Assembly (NCBI GenBank): GCA_027294815.1
Contig: JAPULP010000173.1
Coordinates: 1 to 6,334, forward strand
Reading direction: 5' to 3'
Length of the DNA: 6,334 nt
Origin: Gemmatimonadota bacterium
GTDB lineage: Bacteria > Gemmatimonadota > Gemmatimonadetes > Gemmatimonadales > GWC2-71-9
The position numbers and the translations under genes were made by a program. Under the pieces are notes generated by a model. That model saw only the letters and a list, made by a program, of their open reading frames with translations. It did not search any database and was not told the DNA's origin. How positions within the stretch are numbered: position 1 is the first letter of the stretch; each line of letters begins with the position of its first letter. Positions 1-6,016 of the stretch are shown in pieces.

Positions 1-1070
1 TGCCGATCGATGACGTCGCTCCAACTCGTCGCCGGTGCGGGCGTTTCACGATTGTGTTTCGCCATCGATGCCCGCATGTCGGTATCCATAATCATTTGCA
101 GGAGCAACTCGACCATCTCACCGTCCGACGTCGCCAACAACCCTTCCTCGCCATGGTGGATGAACTCGCTTATGCCGGTTTGTGCCCTGGCAACCACGGG
201 TAAACCCGCCGATCGAGCCTCCAGCGCGGCGATACCAAATGATTCGAGCACTGTTGGGAGTACGAAGATGTCAGCGGAAGCAAACACATCCCGAATGGCG
301 TCGCGCGTCTGGAATCCCATCACGCTGACACAATCACCCAGTCCGAAGCGCGTAATGAGCTTCTCAACCGCACCGCGCTCGGGCCCGTCGCCGATGATCG
401 TCACACGGAAACCCATGTCGCCTGGCAGCCGATCACGAACCTGACGAATGATCTTGAGCAGGGCGCGGGGCCGCTTCCTCACCTTCAACCTCATCACGGA
501 CACCAGGTGCATGTCGTTCGGATCTCGTGCGATCGGCGTTACTCTCCACTCGGAAGCGTCCACACCGTTGGGCAACAAGGGAATGGTCCGATAACCGAGA
601 AGCGGTCGAATGTGGGATGCCACGGCACCGCTGACGGCAGAGAATGCCACAGGCCAGCTCGACCACCTGAAGATCAGATTCAATGCGGCCAGCACGCTGC
701 GAAATCGGCCAATGAAAGAATGGAAAGTTACCACAGTGGGCAGCCCCAGCTTCTTGCCGAGGTATGCGCCGATGAATGCGGTCGGTGACATGTAGCTCAC
801 GTGAACGTGAATGACGTCAAACGCTTCCCGCTGCAGAATTTCCTTGATCCTTCGGTACGCACCCGGTGTGTAGACAAACCCGTATAACGGAAAGTTCGGA
901 ACGTTCAGACGGTGGATCCGAAGTCCGTCCAGTTCCTCCTCGCCGGGAACCCCCGTTACGATGTGCGCCTCGTGCCCGCGAGCAACAAGCTCGAGAGCTA
1001 CGTCGCGGAGGTGCAACTCGAGACCCCCGAACCGTGGGAAATACCAGTCGGTAACGAGTGCGATTTTCAA
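1..1070 (-). CDS. Glycosyltransferase family 4 (GT-B fold), 3' end outside the window
   Basis: The first 356 codons are open to the window edge with no stop. The N-terminus shows the GT4 pattern: a strand MKIALVTDWYFPRFGG, then an E-x-H-x4-VALELVARGH helix (residues 18-33) and a VIHVHVS segment (86-92). The C-terminal Rossmann half has PNGVD (167-171), GDGPER (227-232) and the E-x7-E nucleotide-sugar signature, E276 and E284 in ESFGIAALE. The last residues (SWSDVIDR) match the usual SW-x-x-VA end of the domain, so probably only a few tens of residues are missing. These enzymes move a sugar from a nucleotide donor to a lipid or glycan at the cytoplasmic membrane. The layout (FP..GG.E.H, IH.H.S) resembles the PIG-A/PimA-like branch, which would suggest a lipid acceptor; this is recall, not a search. 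The start is TTG, one base ahead of the TGA of the RDD gene (overlap TTGA). No ATG or GTG start lies in frame before the nearest upstream stop, and the Shine-Dalgarno sequence is weak, so translation is probably coupled. Confidence 0.93.
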   Translation of the reverse strand, partial: MKIALVTDWYFPRFGGLELHLRDVALELVARGHEAHIVTGVPGEEELDGLRIHRLNVPNFPLYGFVYTPGAYRRIKEILQREAFDVIHVHVSYMSPTAFIGAYLGKKLGLPTVVTFHSFIGRFRSVLAALNLIFRWSSWPVAFSAVSGAVASHIRPLLGYRTIPLLPNGVDASEWRVTPIARDPNDMHLVSVMRLKVRKRPRALLKIIRQVRDRLPGDMGFRVTIIGDGPERGAVEKLITRFGLGDCVSVMGFQTRDAIRDVFASADIFVLPTVLESFGIAALEARSAGLPVVARAQTGISEFIHHGEEGLLATSDGEMVELLLQMIMDTDMRASMAKHNRETPAPATSWSDVIDR

Positions 1071-1741
1071 ACGTGGCTCGGGGTTAGCTTCACGGCTCTC
1101 GTGTCCATAATTTCATCATACCACATGACGCCCCGCTGCCTCGACCAGAGTGCGAGGGGTATGGTAATGAAGAAACCCACCGCGCCCAAGAACGCGAGAA
1201 ACGAACGCATCGCCGCCCGTCCCAACGGCACGTGATCTCCCTCGTCGAAGTCGATAATCGTGAGGCCCAACAACCGGCAACCCGGTGTCTGAGTGCCGCG
1301 TGTGAGAGGATACGCGAAATAGAGGTTGATCAGAACGATCGAGAGTATCAGCACCGGCATCCCGACCAACACGTCGGTGGGTACGAGGTCGGTTCGGTTG
1401 AACTCCCAAGCGAAACTACCGGTCAATGACGACTCTACCATGAGGAGCGGAACTGCTAGGACCGGCGGCAGGATCGCACCCGCAATTGACAGATCCACTA
1501 TGTACGCGACCGCACGGCGAAATATCCCGACCGGTTTCGTTCCATCATACCGGGCATCGTCCGAAATCGCCATCCAATATGCGAAAATCAAAATGCCGGC
1601 GCCGACCAGCGCGGGGAGGCTGGAGCGTGCTGCCATGAAACCGGTCCCCAACGCCGCAACCATCATGAAACCGGTGATCCCGTCGGCGAAGCCGATGACG
1701 AACGAGATTATCAATGCTGCGAGGATCATGATGCGTGTCAT
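1067..1741 (-). CDS. RDD-family integral membrane protein
   Basis: A 224-aa, strongly hydrophobic protein with about five or six membrane segments (roughly residues 5-22, 24-36, 45-60, 77-101, 127-144 and 178-198). An N-terminal hydrophobic part of about 60 residues precedes an RDD domain. The domain starts at FRRAVAYIVDLSI, with R76, A79 and D83 in the family positions. It continues with the PGCRLLGLTIID block (153-164), typical of the family's TPGKRLLGLRVV motif, then RAAMRSFLAFLG, and ends in MWYDEIMDTRAV, where D209 takes the place of the usual HD residue. RDD proteins are poorly characterised; some have been linked to ion transport, so no substrate is assigned. The ATG start overlaps the reductase stop as ATGA, and a GAGGG ribosome binding site (complement of 1746-1750) lies inside the last codons of the reductase. 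The stop overlaps the next start. This arrangement supports coupled expression in one operon with the reductase and the glycosyltransferase. Confidence 0.9.
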   Translation of the reverse strand: MTRIMILAALIISFVIGFADGITGFMMVAALGTGFMAARSSLPALVGAGILIFAYWMAISDDARYDGTKPVGIFRRAVAYIVDLSIAGAILPPVLAVPLLMVESSLTGSFAWEFNRTDLVPTDVLVGMPVLILSIVLINLYFAYPLTRGTQTPGCRLLGLTIIDFDEGDHVPLGRAAMRSFLAFLGAVGFFITIPLALWSRQRGVMWYDEIMDTRAVKLTPSHV

Positions 1742-2676
1742 GTCACCCTCATTCCGGATCGGGCCTGGTTCTCCATCGGCAGCAACGCATGATAGATAAA
1801 ACGATGTACCGGCGTGGCTACACCAGCGATCTCGCCCAGGCGTACCACCGCGCCGTTTTGTGACTCCAATTCCGACGGTCTGCCTTCCATAATATCACGT
1901 TGCATCGATGCCGTTGCGTCTTCGGGCATGTTGTCTAGAAAAGACAACGATTTGCCAACCGCGTCACCCTTGAGCGATACACCTCTCGCCTCCGCCAGTA
2001 ACCGAATCTCACTCATTGACGCCTGTAACATCTCTCGCGTCTCTTTCGTGGACCGCATGAGACCGGCGGGCGACCGAGTCACCGCTCCCACGCCGCCGAA
2101 CGACGCAATGAACAAAAATTTCTCCCAGAGAGGAGGCCAAATATCTGTCGGGGTTCGTACCCCAACCCCGGACTTGTCAAAGGCCGAGGCGATTTTCTTT
2201 ACCCGATCGGTCGGAGCGCCGGCCGTTTCTCCAAACACAACACATGGATCCATACCGAGATGACGAATATGTCCGGGCTCGACAATCATGCTGAGGATTC
2301 TACAAAATCCCGCCAGCACATTGCCTTCTCCGTGTACGGCGGCCAACTGCTCGGTTGCCTCTACACCGTTTTGAACAGGCAGAATGACCGTAGAAGGTCC
2401 GACCAACGGCTCGATGAAATCCCCGATCTCCAGTACCTGCCACGCCTTGACGGCGACCAAGACCAACTCCACCGGTCCGGCCTCGTCGGGTTTGTCCGTG
2501 GCTTCTACCGCCGGTACCGAGAAATTTCCCAGTGGGCTTTCTACGCGCAAACCATTGGTGCGAAGCGCCTCGAGGTTCTTGCCCCTGGCGATGAACACGA
2601 CGTCCTCGCCCCCCGCCGCCAAACGACCACCAAAATACCCACCGATGCCACCCGTGCCGATCACCGCTATACGCAC
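1738..2676 (-). CDS. panE: Ketopantoate reductase family (2-dehydropantoate 2-reductase)
   Basis: A 312-aa protein of the usual PanE/ApbA length. An N-terminal Rossmann domain begins MRIAVIGTGGIGGYFGGRL (G7, G9, G12). R31 in the ARGKN loop is at the position that contacts the NADP phosphate in the E. coli enzyme. Expected catalytic or substrate residues are all present: K77 in VKAWQ, N103 in QNGV, K186 in WEKF, S257 in TASMQRD, E269 in PSELES and N274. The S257-to-E269 spacing of 12 equals that of the E. coli pair S244/E256. The family reduces 2-dehydropantoate to pantoate with NADPH in the cytosol, for pantothenate and CoA synthesis. No other pan gene is nearby, so a related 2-oxoacid substrate is possible. 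The start is GTG. An ideal AAGGAG site sits 7 nt upstream inside the end of the scramblase gene, and the nearer ATG at 2681-2679 is out of frame. The stop overlaps the RDD start by 4 nt. Confidence 0.93.
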   Translation of the reverse strand: MRIAVIGTGGIGGYFGGRLAAGGEDVVFIARGKNLEALRTNGLRVESPLGNFSVPAVEATDKPDEAGPVELVLVAVKAWQVLEIGDFIEPLVGPSTVILPVQNGVEATEQLAAVHGEGNVLAGFCRILSMIVEPGHIRHLGMDPCVVFGETAGAPTDRVKKIASAFDKSGVGVRTPTDIWPPLWEKFLFIASFGGVGAVTRSPAGLMRSTKETREMLQASMSEIRLLAEARGVSLKGDAVGKSLSFLDNMPEDATASMQRDIMEGRPSELESQNGAVVRLGEIAGVATPVHRFIYHALLPMENQARSGMRVT

Positions 2677-2680
2677 CGCA

Positions 2681-3268
2681 TTACTCCTTGAGCACCATGT
2701 CGATGCACAACACCGCGGCCAGAATTAGCAAGCGCACCCGGCTGTCCGGAGGGACCGAATCCGAGATTTCCAGGACGTAGTTGTCCGCGCTGGTAAAAAA
2801 TTCTTTACCCATGCCCGACCACTTCTTGGTAACATGGGCGAACTCGCTGTCGCCGACGACGAAGCGAAAATCCCAACCTGTCCAGTTGCCCTTCAGACTA
2901 CAAAGGATCTGATCGTTTTCGTCCAACACATCAAACTTCCCGCCGATCGACATGAGTTTTTGGCTGAATCCTCCAACCTTCTGGTCCTTTCCATCGAGCA
3001 CGGTCACCTTCGACCGTATGAATGTCGTTCCCCTGGTTATCCGAACCAGCTGCTGACCCTCAGGGGTCGTCACTTTGATGTCAAAAGGCGTCATCCGCTT
3101 GTAGTCAGTGAATCTGAGTAGCTTCGTGATGCTGCCGAGGTTGTCTTCACGGCACAGCATGATGATCTCGCCGCTGGCGGGATCGTGGATGTCGAAGTTG
3201 TTGGCGGCCATGAACGCACCGACGTGTTCCTTTACGAGGAAGACGTTTCTGTTCAGCAATTCATGCAT
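2681..3268 (-). CDS. Scramblase / LURP-one-related (tubby-fold) protein
   Basis: A 195-aa soluble-looking protein with no signal peptide. It matches the pattern of bacterial phospholipid-scramblase-like/LOR proteins: VFLVKEHVG (9-17), a repeated beta-strand body with KLLRFTDYKRMTPFDI (49-64), SIGGKFDVLDENDQ (107-120), and the block GNWTGWDFRFV (127-137). The C-terminus, KKWSGMGKEFFTSADN (148-163) followed by a hydrophobic segment, LLILAAVLCIDMVLKE (180-195), closely follows the end of human PLSCR1 (FTDADN, then a C-terminal hydrophobic helix ending LIDFMFFE). In tubby-like folds this last helix fills the barrel, so it need not be a membrane anchor. Whether bacterial members move lipids is not established. 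The start is the ATG at 3268 because a strong AGGGAGGGA site lies just upstream. An extension to an ATG at 3364 would add 32 residues unlike the family. First gene of the minus-strand operon; its stop is 4 nt before the reductase start. Confidence 0.88.
   Translation of the reverse strand: MHELLNRNVFLVKEHVGAFMAANNFDIHDPASGEIIMLCREDNLGSITKLLRFTDYKRMTPFDIKVTTPEGQQLVRITRGTTFIRSKVTVLDGKDQKVGGFSQKLMSIGGKFDVLDENDQILCSLKGNWTGWDFRFVVGDSEFAHVTKKWSGMGKEFFTSADNYVLEISDSVPPDSRVRLLILAAVLCIDMVLKE
2684..2689 (-). promoter_or_regulatory. Ribosome binding site that sets the GTG start of the reductase
   Basis: AAGGAG on the minus strand lies within the last two sense codons and stop of the scramblase gene. The spacing to the GTG at 2676-2674 is 7 nt. 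An ATG at 2681-2679, overlapping the scramblase stop as TAATG, is only 2 nt from this site and out of frame, and hits a stop after four codons. The GTG is therefore the supported start. Confidence 0.75.
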
Positions 3269-3273
3269 ACGTC

Positions 3274-3278
3274 CCTCC
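3274..3278 (-). promoter_or_regulatory. Strong ribosome binding site of the scramblase gene
   Basis: GGAGG, within AGGGAGGGA (complement of 3272-3280), sits 5 nt upstream of the ATG at 3268-3266. It fixes the start of the scramblase gene at this ATG rather than at the in-frame ATG at 3364, which has no comparable site. Confidence 0.75.
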
Positions 3279-3398
3279 CTGAGGCGTAGGTCTGCTTCGA
3301 AACGGCGAATGCAAAATACGACGATGATCGCGTCGGGCCAGCGGCACCTAGTCCACTTTTGCACAAATACGATAACGTATGAGCAGGGAGCGAAGCAC

Positions 3399-3424
3399 TT
3401 TTTGACAGGATTAACAGGATAAAC
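3399..3424 (+). repeat. Left arm of the inverted-repeat element (9-bp tandem units)
   Basis: T5 (3399-3403) is followed by GACAGGATT-AACAGGATA and then a decayed third unit beginning AACGGG. The 17 bases at 3404-3420 match the reverse complement of 3513-3529 at 16 of 17 positions. Units of this type (ACAGGAT every 9 bp) resemble dispersed intergenic repeats of environmental bacterial genomes; that link is from memory. Confidence 0.75.
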
Positions 3425-3464
3425 GGGTCGTTCTCTAAGCTGCTTTCCTTTTTCGCTTCAGTTC

Positions 3465-3496
3465 GGCCTTTCTTGGACGAAATTCAAGAGGAGGCC
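3465..3496 (+). repeat. Inner stem-loop of the element, covering an AGGAGG site
   Basis: GGCCTTTCTTG (3465-3475) can pair with CAAGAGGAGGCC (3485-3496) to give 11 pairs, including one G-U pair, with one bulged G and a 9-nt loop. The 3' arm contains AAGAGGAGG (3486-3494), a near-perfect Shine-Dalgarno sequence, so on plus-strand RNA the site would be masked. The stem is centred roughly midway between the two outer repeat arms. Confidence 0.6.
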
Positions 3497-3512
3497 TAAC
3501 TCACATGACAGT

Positions 3513-3544
3513 ATCCTGTTCATCCTGTCCATTCTGTCCAAAAA
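3513..3544 (+). repeat. Right arm of the inverted-repeat element (9-bp tandem units)
   Basis: Three 9-bp units, ATCCTGTTC-ATCCTGTCC-ATTCTGTCC (3513-3539), are followed by A5 (3540-3544). On the minus strand this reads T5 followed by ACAGGAT-type units, mirroring the left arm. The right arm has three clear units, against two clear and one decayed on the left. Confidence 0.75.
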
Positions 3545-3556
3545 TCTCTCCGTCCT

Positions 3557-3569
3557 CCGCGGCCCGCGG
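3557..3569 (+). repeat. Short GC-rich hairpin
   Basis: CCGCG-GCC-CGCGG is a perfect 5-bp stem with a 3-nt loop, 12 bp after the right arm's A5 run. It lies in a stretch reading TCCGTCCTCCGCGG. No T-run follows, so it is not an intrinsic terminator. It may belong to the same repetitive element. Confidence 0.5.
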
Positions 3570-3681
3570 TGAACACGTTCCGCATTGCGACCGAGAGTAC
3601 TAGCCGCCCACGACATCGACGCGTATGTTGTCACGCTTCGCGAAATCACGGATCCCCCGAGCGAGACGATCACAATCCGAA

Positions 3682-5019
3682 ATGACCACCGGTAGCACAC
3701 CCCAGCTGCGACAAGTCATTCGACTGCCACACGCAACCGCCATGGTGGTGGGCACGATCATCGGCGCTTCCATCTTCGTACAGCCGTCGGAGATCACCGG
3801 GCAGGTTCCATCCATAGGAGGCGTCCTCCTCGTCTGGCTAGTCAGTGGCGCCCTCACGCTCATTGGGGCGCTGGTGTGCGCCGAGTTGGCGTCGACGTTC
3901 ACCCGGACGGGAGGCGTGTACGTCTACCTGAAGGAGGCCTACGGCACGCCGGTCGGATTCCTGTGGGGGTGGGCCATGTTCTGGACTATGCACTCCGGAA
4001 TCATCGCCGTTGTAGGAGTCGTCTTCGCGCGGTACACCTCGTACTTCGTCCCTCTCGGTGATCTCGGGATCAAGATCGTCGCCATAGGCGTCATCATCAG
4101 CCTCTCTGCGGTCAACTATATCGGAGTGAAACAGGGAAGCACGCTGCAAGCCCTGTTCACACTTGGCAAACTCATCGCGATCCTTCTCATCATCCTCGTG
4201 GGTTTTGCCCTGGGGTCGAACGTGCCCGAACACTTCGTGCCAAGCTCCACCACGACTGGTGGATTCACCCTGAGCCAGTTTGCCACCGCCTTGGTCGCCG
4301 GATTGTTCGCGTTTGGCGGATGGCACATGGTGACCTACAACTCCGAGGAAACCGTCAACCCGCGACGGACAATCCCGCGAGCGCTGTTTATCGGAACGAT
4401 GATCGTCACGGCGAGCTACGTCGCGATGAACGTCGTGTACCTCTACATTCTCCCGATCGATACGGTTGCATCCTCGACGCGCGTGGCCGCTGACGCGGCC
4501 GATGCTCTGATCGGTTTCGGTGGTGGCGCCGTGATGTCCGGCATCGTGATGTTCTCGAGTTTCGGGGCCCTGAGTGGAATCATCCTGTCGGGCCCGCGCG
4601 TGTACTACTCGATGGCCCGCGACGGCCTGTTGTTCCGATGGATTGGCGACATTCACCCCGAGTACCGAACGCCACATCGGGCAATCATTCTGCAAGCCGC
4701 GTGGGCTTCTATCCTCGTAGCTACCGGAACATTCCGAGAGCTATTCACGCGAGTGGTCTACACCGAGTGGATCTTCTTTGCACTGATGGCCGCCGGACTC
4801 GTGCTGTTGAGACGCAGGAAAGATTTGCAGCGTGGCTATGAAATATGGGGATACCCTGTGCTGCCGGCGATCTTTGTACTCTCGTCACTCGCTATTGTCG
4901 CAAACCAAGTCGTAATCAATCCCCGTGAGAGCCTCGAGGGTCTGTCCTTGGTTCTCATCGGCCTCCCCGTATACTACATCTGGCTGCGGAAGGGACCCCA
5001 AAAAGGGATTGGCGTATGA
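3682..5019 (+). CDS. APC-superfamily amino acid permease (SLC7/LAT or SteT type)
   Basis: A 445-aa integral membrane transporter, the usual length for this group, with about 12 predicted helices. TM1 carries GTIIGASIF (24-32), the unwound glycine motif that binds the amino acid backbone in APC proteins. Other family blocks are AELASTFTRTGGVYVYLKEA (68-87), FAFGGW in TM6 (209-214), EETVNPRRTIPRAL (222-235), and SGPRVYYSMARDG followed by TPHRAI. The family imports or exchanges amino acids across the cytoplasmic membrane; the substrate cannot be read from the sequence. The ATG at 3682 gives a normal short cytosolic N-terminus. An in-frame ATG at 3625 would add 19 basic residues and cannot be excluded, because neither start has a clear Shine-Dalgarno sequence. 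The stop overlaps the amidohydrolase start as ATGA, so the two are coupled and the permease probably supplies that enzyme's substrate or a precursor (inference). Confidence 0.92.
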   Translation: MTTGSTPQLRQVIRLPHATAMVVGTIIGASIFVQPSEITGQVPSIGGVLLVWLVSGALTLIGALVCAELASTFTRTGGVYVYLKEAYGTPVGFLWGWAMFWTMHSGIIAVVGVVFARYTSYFVPLGDLGIKIVAIGVIISLSAVNYIGVKQGSTLQALFTLGKLIAILLIILVGFALGSNVPEHFVPSSTTTGGFTLSQFATALVAGLFAFGGWHMVTYNSEETVNPRRTIPRALFIGTMIVTASYVAMNVVYLYILPIDTVASSTRVAADAADALIGFGGGAVMSGIVMFSSFGALSGIILSGPRVYYSMARDGLLFRWIGDIHPEYRTPHRAIILQAAWASILVATGTFRELFTRVVYTEWIFFALMAAGLVLLRRRKDLQRGYEIWGYPVLPAIFVLSSLAIVANQVVINPRESLEGLSLVLIGLPVYYIWLRKGPQKGIGV

Positions 5020-5996
5020 CGATTGTGGACTTTCACAACCACTATTACCCGCCCGAATACATCAAGGAACTCCAGGCGGGCTCCAACGAATTCACCGTCA
5101 CTTTCGACGATGACGACAACCCGGTCTTGCATTCACCGGGAGACATAAACGTCGTCGTTCCCGGCCACCGTGACATCGAAGTCAGACAACAAGTGCTCGA
5201 TGACATCGGAGTCCACAAGCAAGTGATCACATTTACCGCACCGGGAACGGTCGTGGAAACGCCCGAGCGTTCGGTCGCGCTGGCACAGCTGGTCAACGAC
5301 TGCCTAGCCAAAATCGTGGACGAGCGATCGAGCCACTTCACTTCGCTGGCCACACTGCCTCTCAACGATCCGGATGCCTCAGTCAAGGAACTGGAAAGAG
5401 CCATGACCGACTTGGGTTTCAAAGGCGTCATGGTCTATAGCAACGTCAACGGGGTCGCACTGAGCGACCGCCGATACTGGCCCCTGTACGAACGCGCCAG
5501 CGATCTGAACGCCGTCATCTACATTCACCCGACATACCCCGTCGGTGTCGAGGCAATGACCGACTACTGGTTGATGCCGCTCGTCGGTTTTCTCCTCGAT
5601 ACGACCCTTGCCACCGCAAGCCTGGTCTTCAGCGGGACGGTCGAGAGGTTCCCTGGGATCCGGTGGGTGCTGGCACACCTCGGCGGAGCTATTCCGTATC
5701 TCGCCGAGCGACTCGACCGCGGTTATTACGCGTTTGAGTCTTGCCGCGAACACATCAGCCGTCCTCCGACGGAGTTCCTGAAGGATTTCTACTACGATAC
5801 GGTCAACTTCGACCCGAATGCGCTCAAGTTGGCCATCGACTTCGCGGGCGCCGACCACATCTTGGCTGGAAGCGACTACCCGCACCAAATCGGCAGCCTC
5901 GAGCAAATGGTCGCGAGCCTCAACAAATTGGACGTCAACGACGAGGACCGCGCCAAAATCATGGGCGGAAACGCATCGCGACTATTGAGCTTGTGA
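5016..5996 (+). CDS. Amidohydrolase-2 (ACMSD-like) metal-dependent decarboxylase/hydrolase
   Basis: A 326-aa protein of the amidohydrolase-2 family (TIM-barrel), close in length to aminocarboxymuconate-semialdehyde decarboxylase. The metal site is complete: H7-x-H9 in DFHNHYYPP, H171 in VIYIHPTYP and D287 in LAGSDYPH. H221 in LAHLGG is at the proton-transfer position. R232 in LAERLDRGY lies 11 residues after it, matching the spacing of the substrate-carboxylate arginine R239 in Pseudomonas ACMSD. A second arginine (Pseudomonas R51) has no obvious counterpart, so the exact substrate is doubtful. The family includes ACMSD, gamma-resorcylate decarboxylase and related C-C or C-N cleaving enzymes acting on aromatic or muconate-type acids in the cytosol. 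The start ATG overlaps the permease stop (ATGA), with an AAGGGA site (5003-5008) 7 nt upstream. Together with the permease this looks like a small catabolic operon. Confidence 0.9.
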   Translation: MTIVDFHNHYYPPEYIKELQAGSNEFTVTFDDDDNPVLHSPGDINVVVPGHRDIEVRQQVLDDIGVHKQVITFTAPGTVVETPERSVALAQLVNDCLAKIVDERSSHFTSLATLPLNDPDASVKELERAMTDLGFKGVMVYSNVNGVALSDRRYWPLYERASDLNAVIYIHPTYPVGVEAMTDYWLMPLVGFLLDTTLATASLVFSGTVERFPGIRWVLAHLGGAIPYLAERLDRGYYAFESCREHISRPPTEFLKDFYYDTVNFDPNALKLAIDFAGADHILAGSDYPHQIGSLEQMVASLNKLDVNDEDRAKIMGGNASRLLSL

Positions 5997-6016
5997 GCGA
6001 GAGGGGTGGGTGGCTA

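Larger units (their letters stand above)
3269..3681. other. Divergent intergenic region with repeat element
   Basis: About 410 bp between the divergently transcribed scramblase and permease operons. It must hold the promoters of both, but no good -35/-10 pair was found on either strand. In order it contains the scramblase ribosome binding site (3274-3278), an imperfect palindrome ATACG-ATAA-CGTAT (3367-3380), the nested inverted-repeat element (3399-3544), a GC hairpin (3557-3569) and a 32-codon ORF (3505-3603). The stretch 3604-3681 is in frame with the permease but is probably a non-coding leader. Confidence 0.8.

Noticed and set aside
10..444. A 144-codon plus-strand ORF at the left edge
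   Set aside because: It lies opposite the C-terminal half of the glycosyltransferase, whose E-x7-E and GDGPER motifs are intact on the minus strand.
3269..3364. A 32-residue N-terminal extension of the scramblase
   Set aside because: The added residues look unlike the family, and the strong GGAGG site at 3274-3278 points to the ATG at 3268.
3402..3424. A TTGACA -35 box for a promoter toward the permease
   Set aside because: The hexamer is created by the T5-GACAGGAT repeat. The sequence 16-18 bp downstream is GC-rich with no -10 box.
3405..3539. A CRISPR-like array
   Set aside because: The 9-bp units are contiguous, without spacers, and the two blocks are inverted relative to each other, so this is not a CRISPR array.
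3458..3700. An 80-codon minus-strand ORF over the intergenic repeat
   Set aside because: Its peptide contains RMDRMNRI, a direct translation of the 9-bp repeat units. It has no ribosome binding site or recognisable domain and runs into the permease gene, so it is a repeat artefact.
3838..4695. A 285-codon minus-strand ORF
   Set aside because: It is antisense to the permease. Its composition is full of Asp, Arg, His and Gln with no fold-like pattern, while the plus strand has clear family motifs throughout.
5379..5906. A 175-codon minus-strand ORF
   Set aside because: It is antisense to the amidohydrolase, which has its complete metal site on the plus strand.
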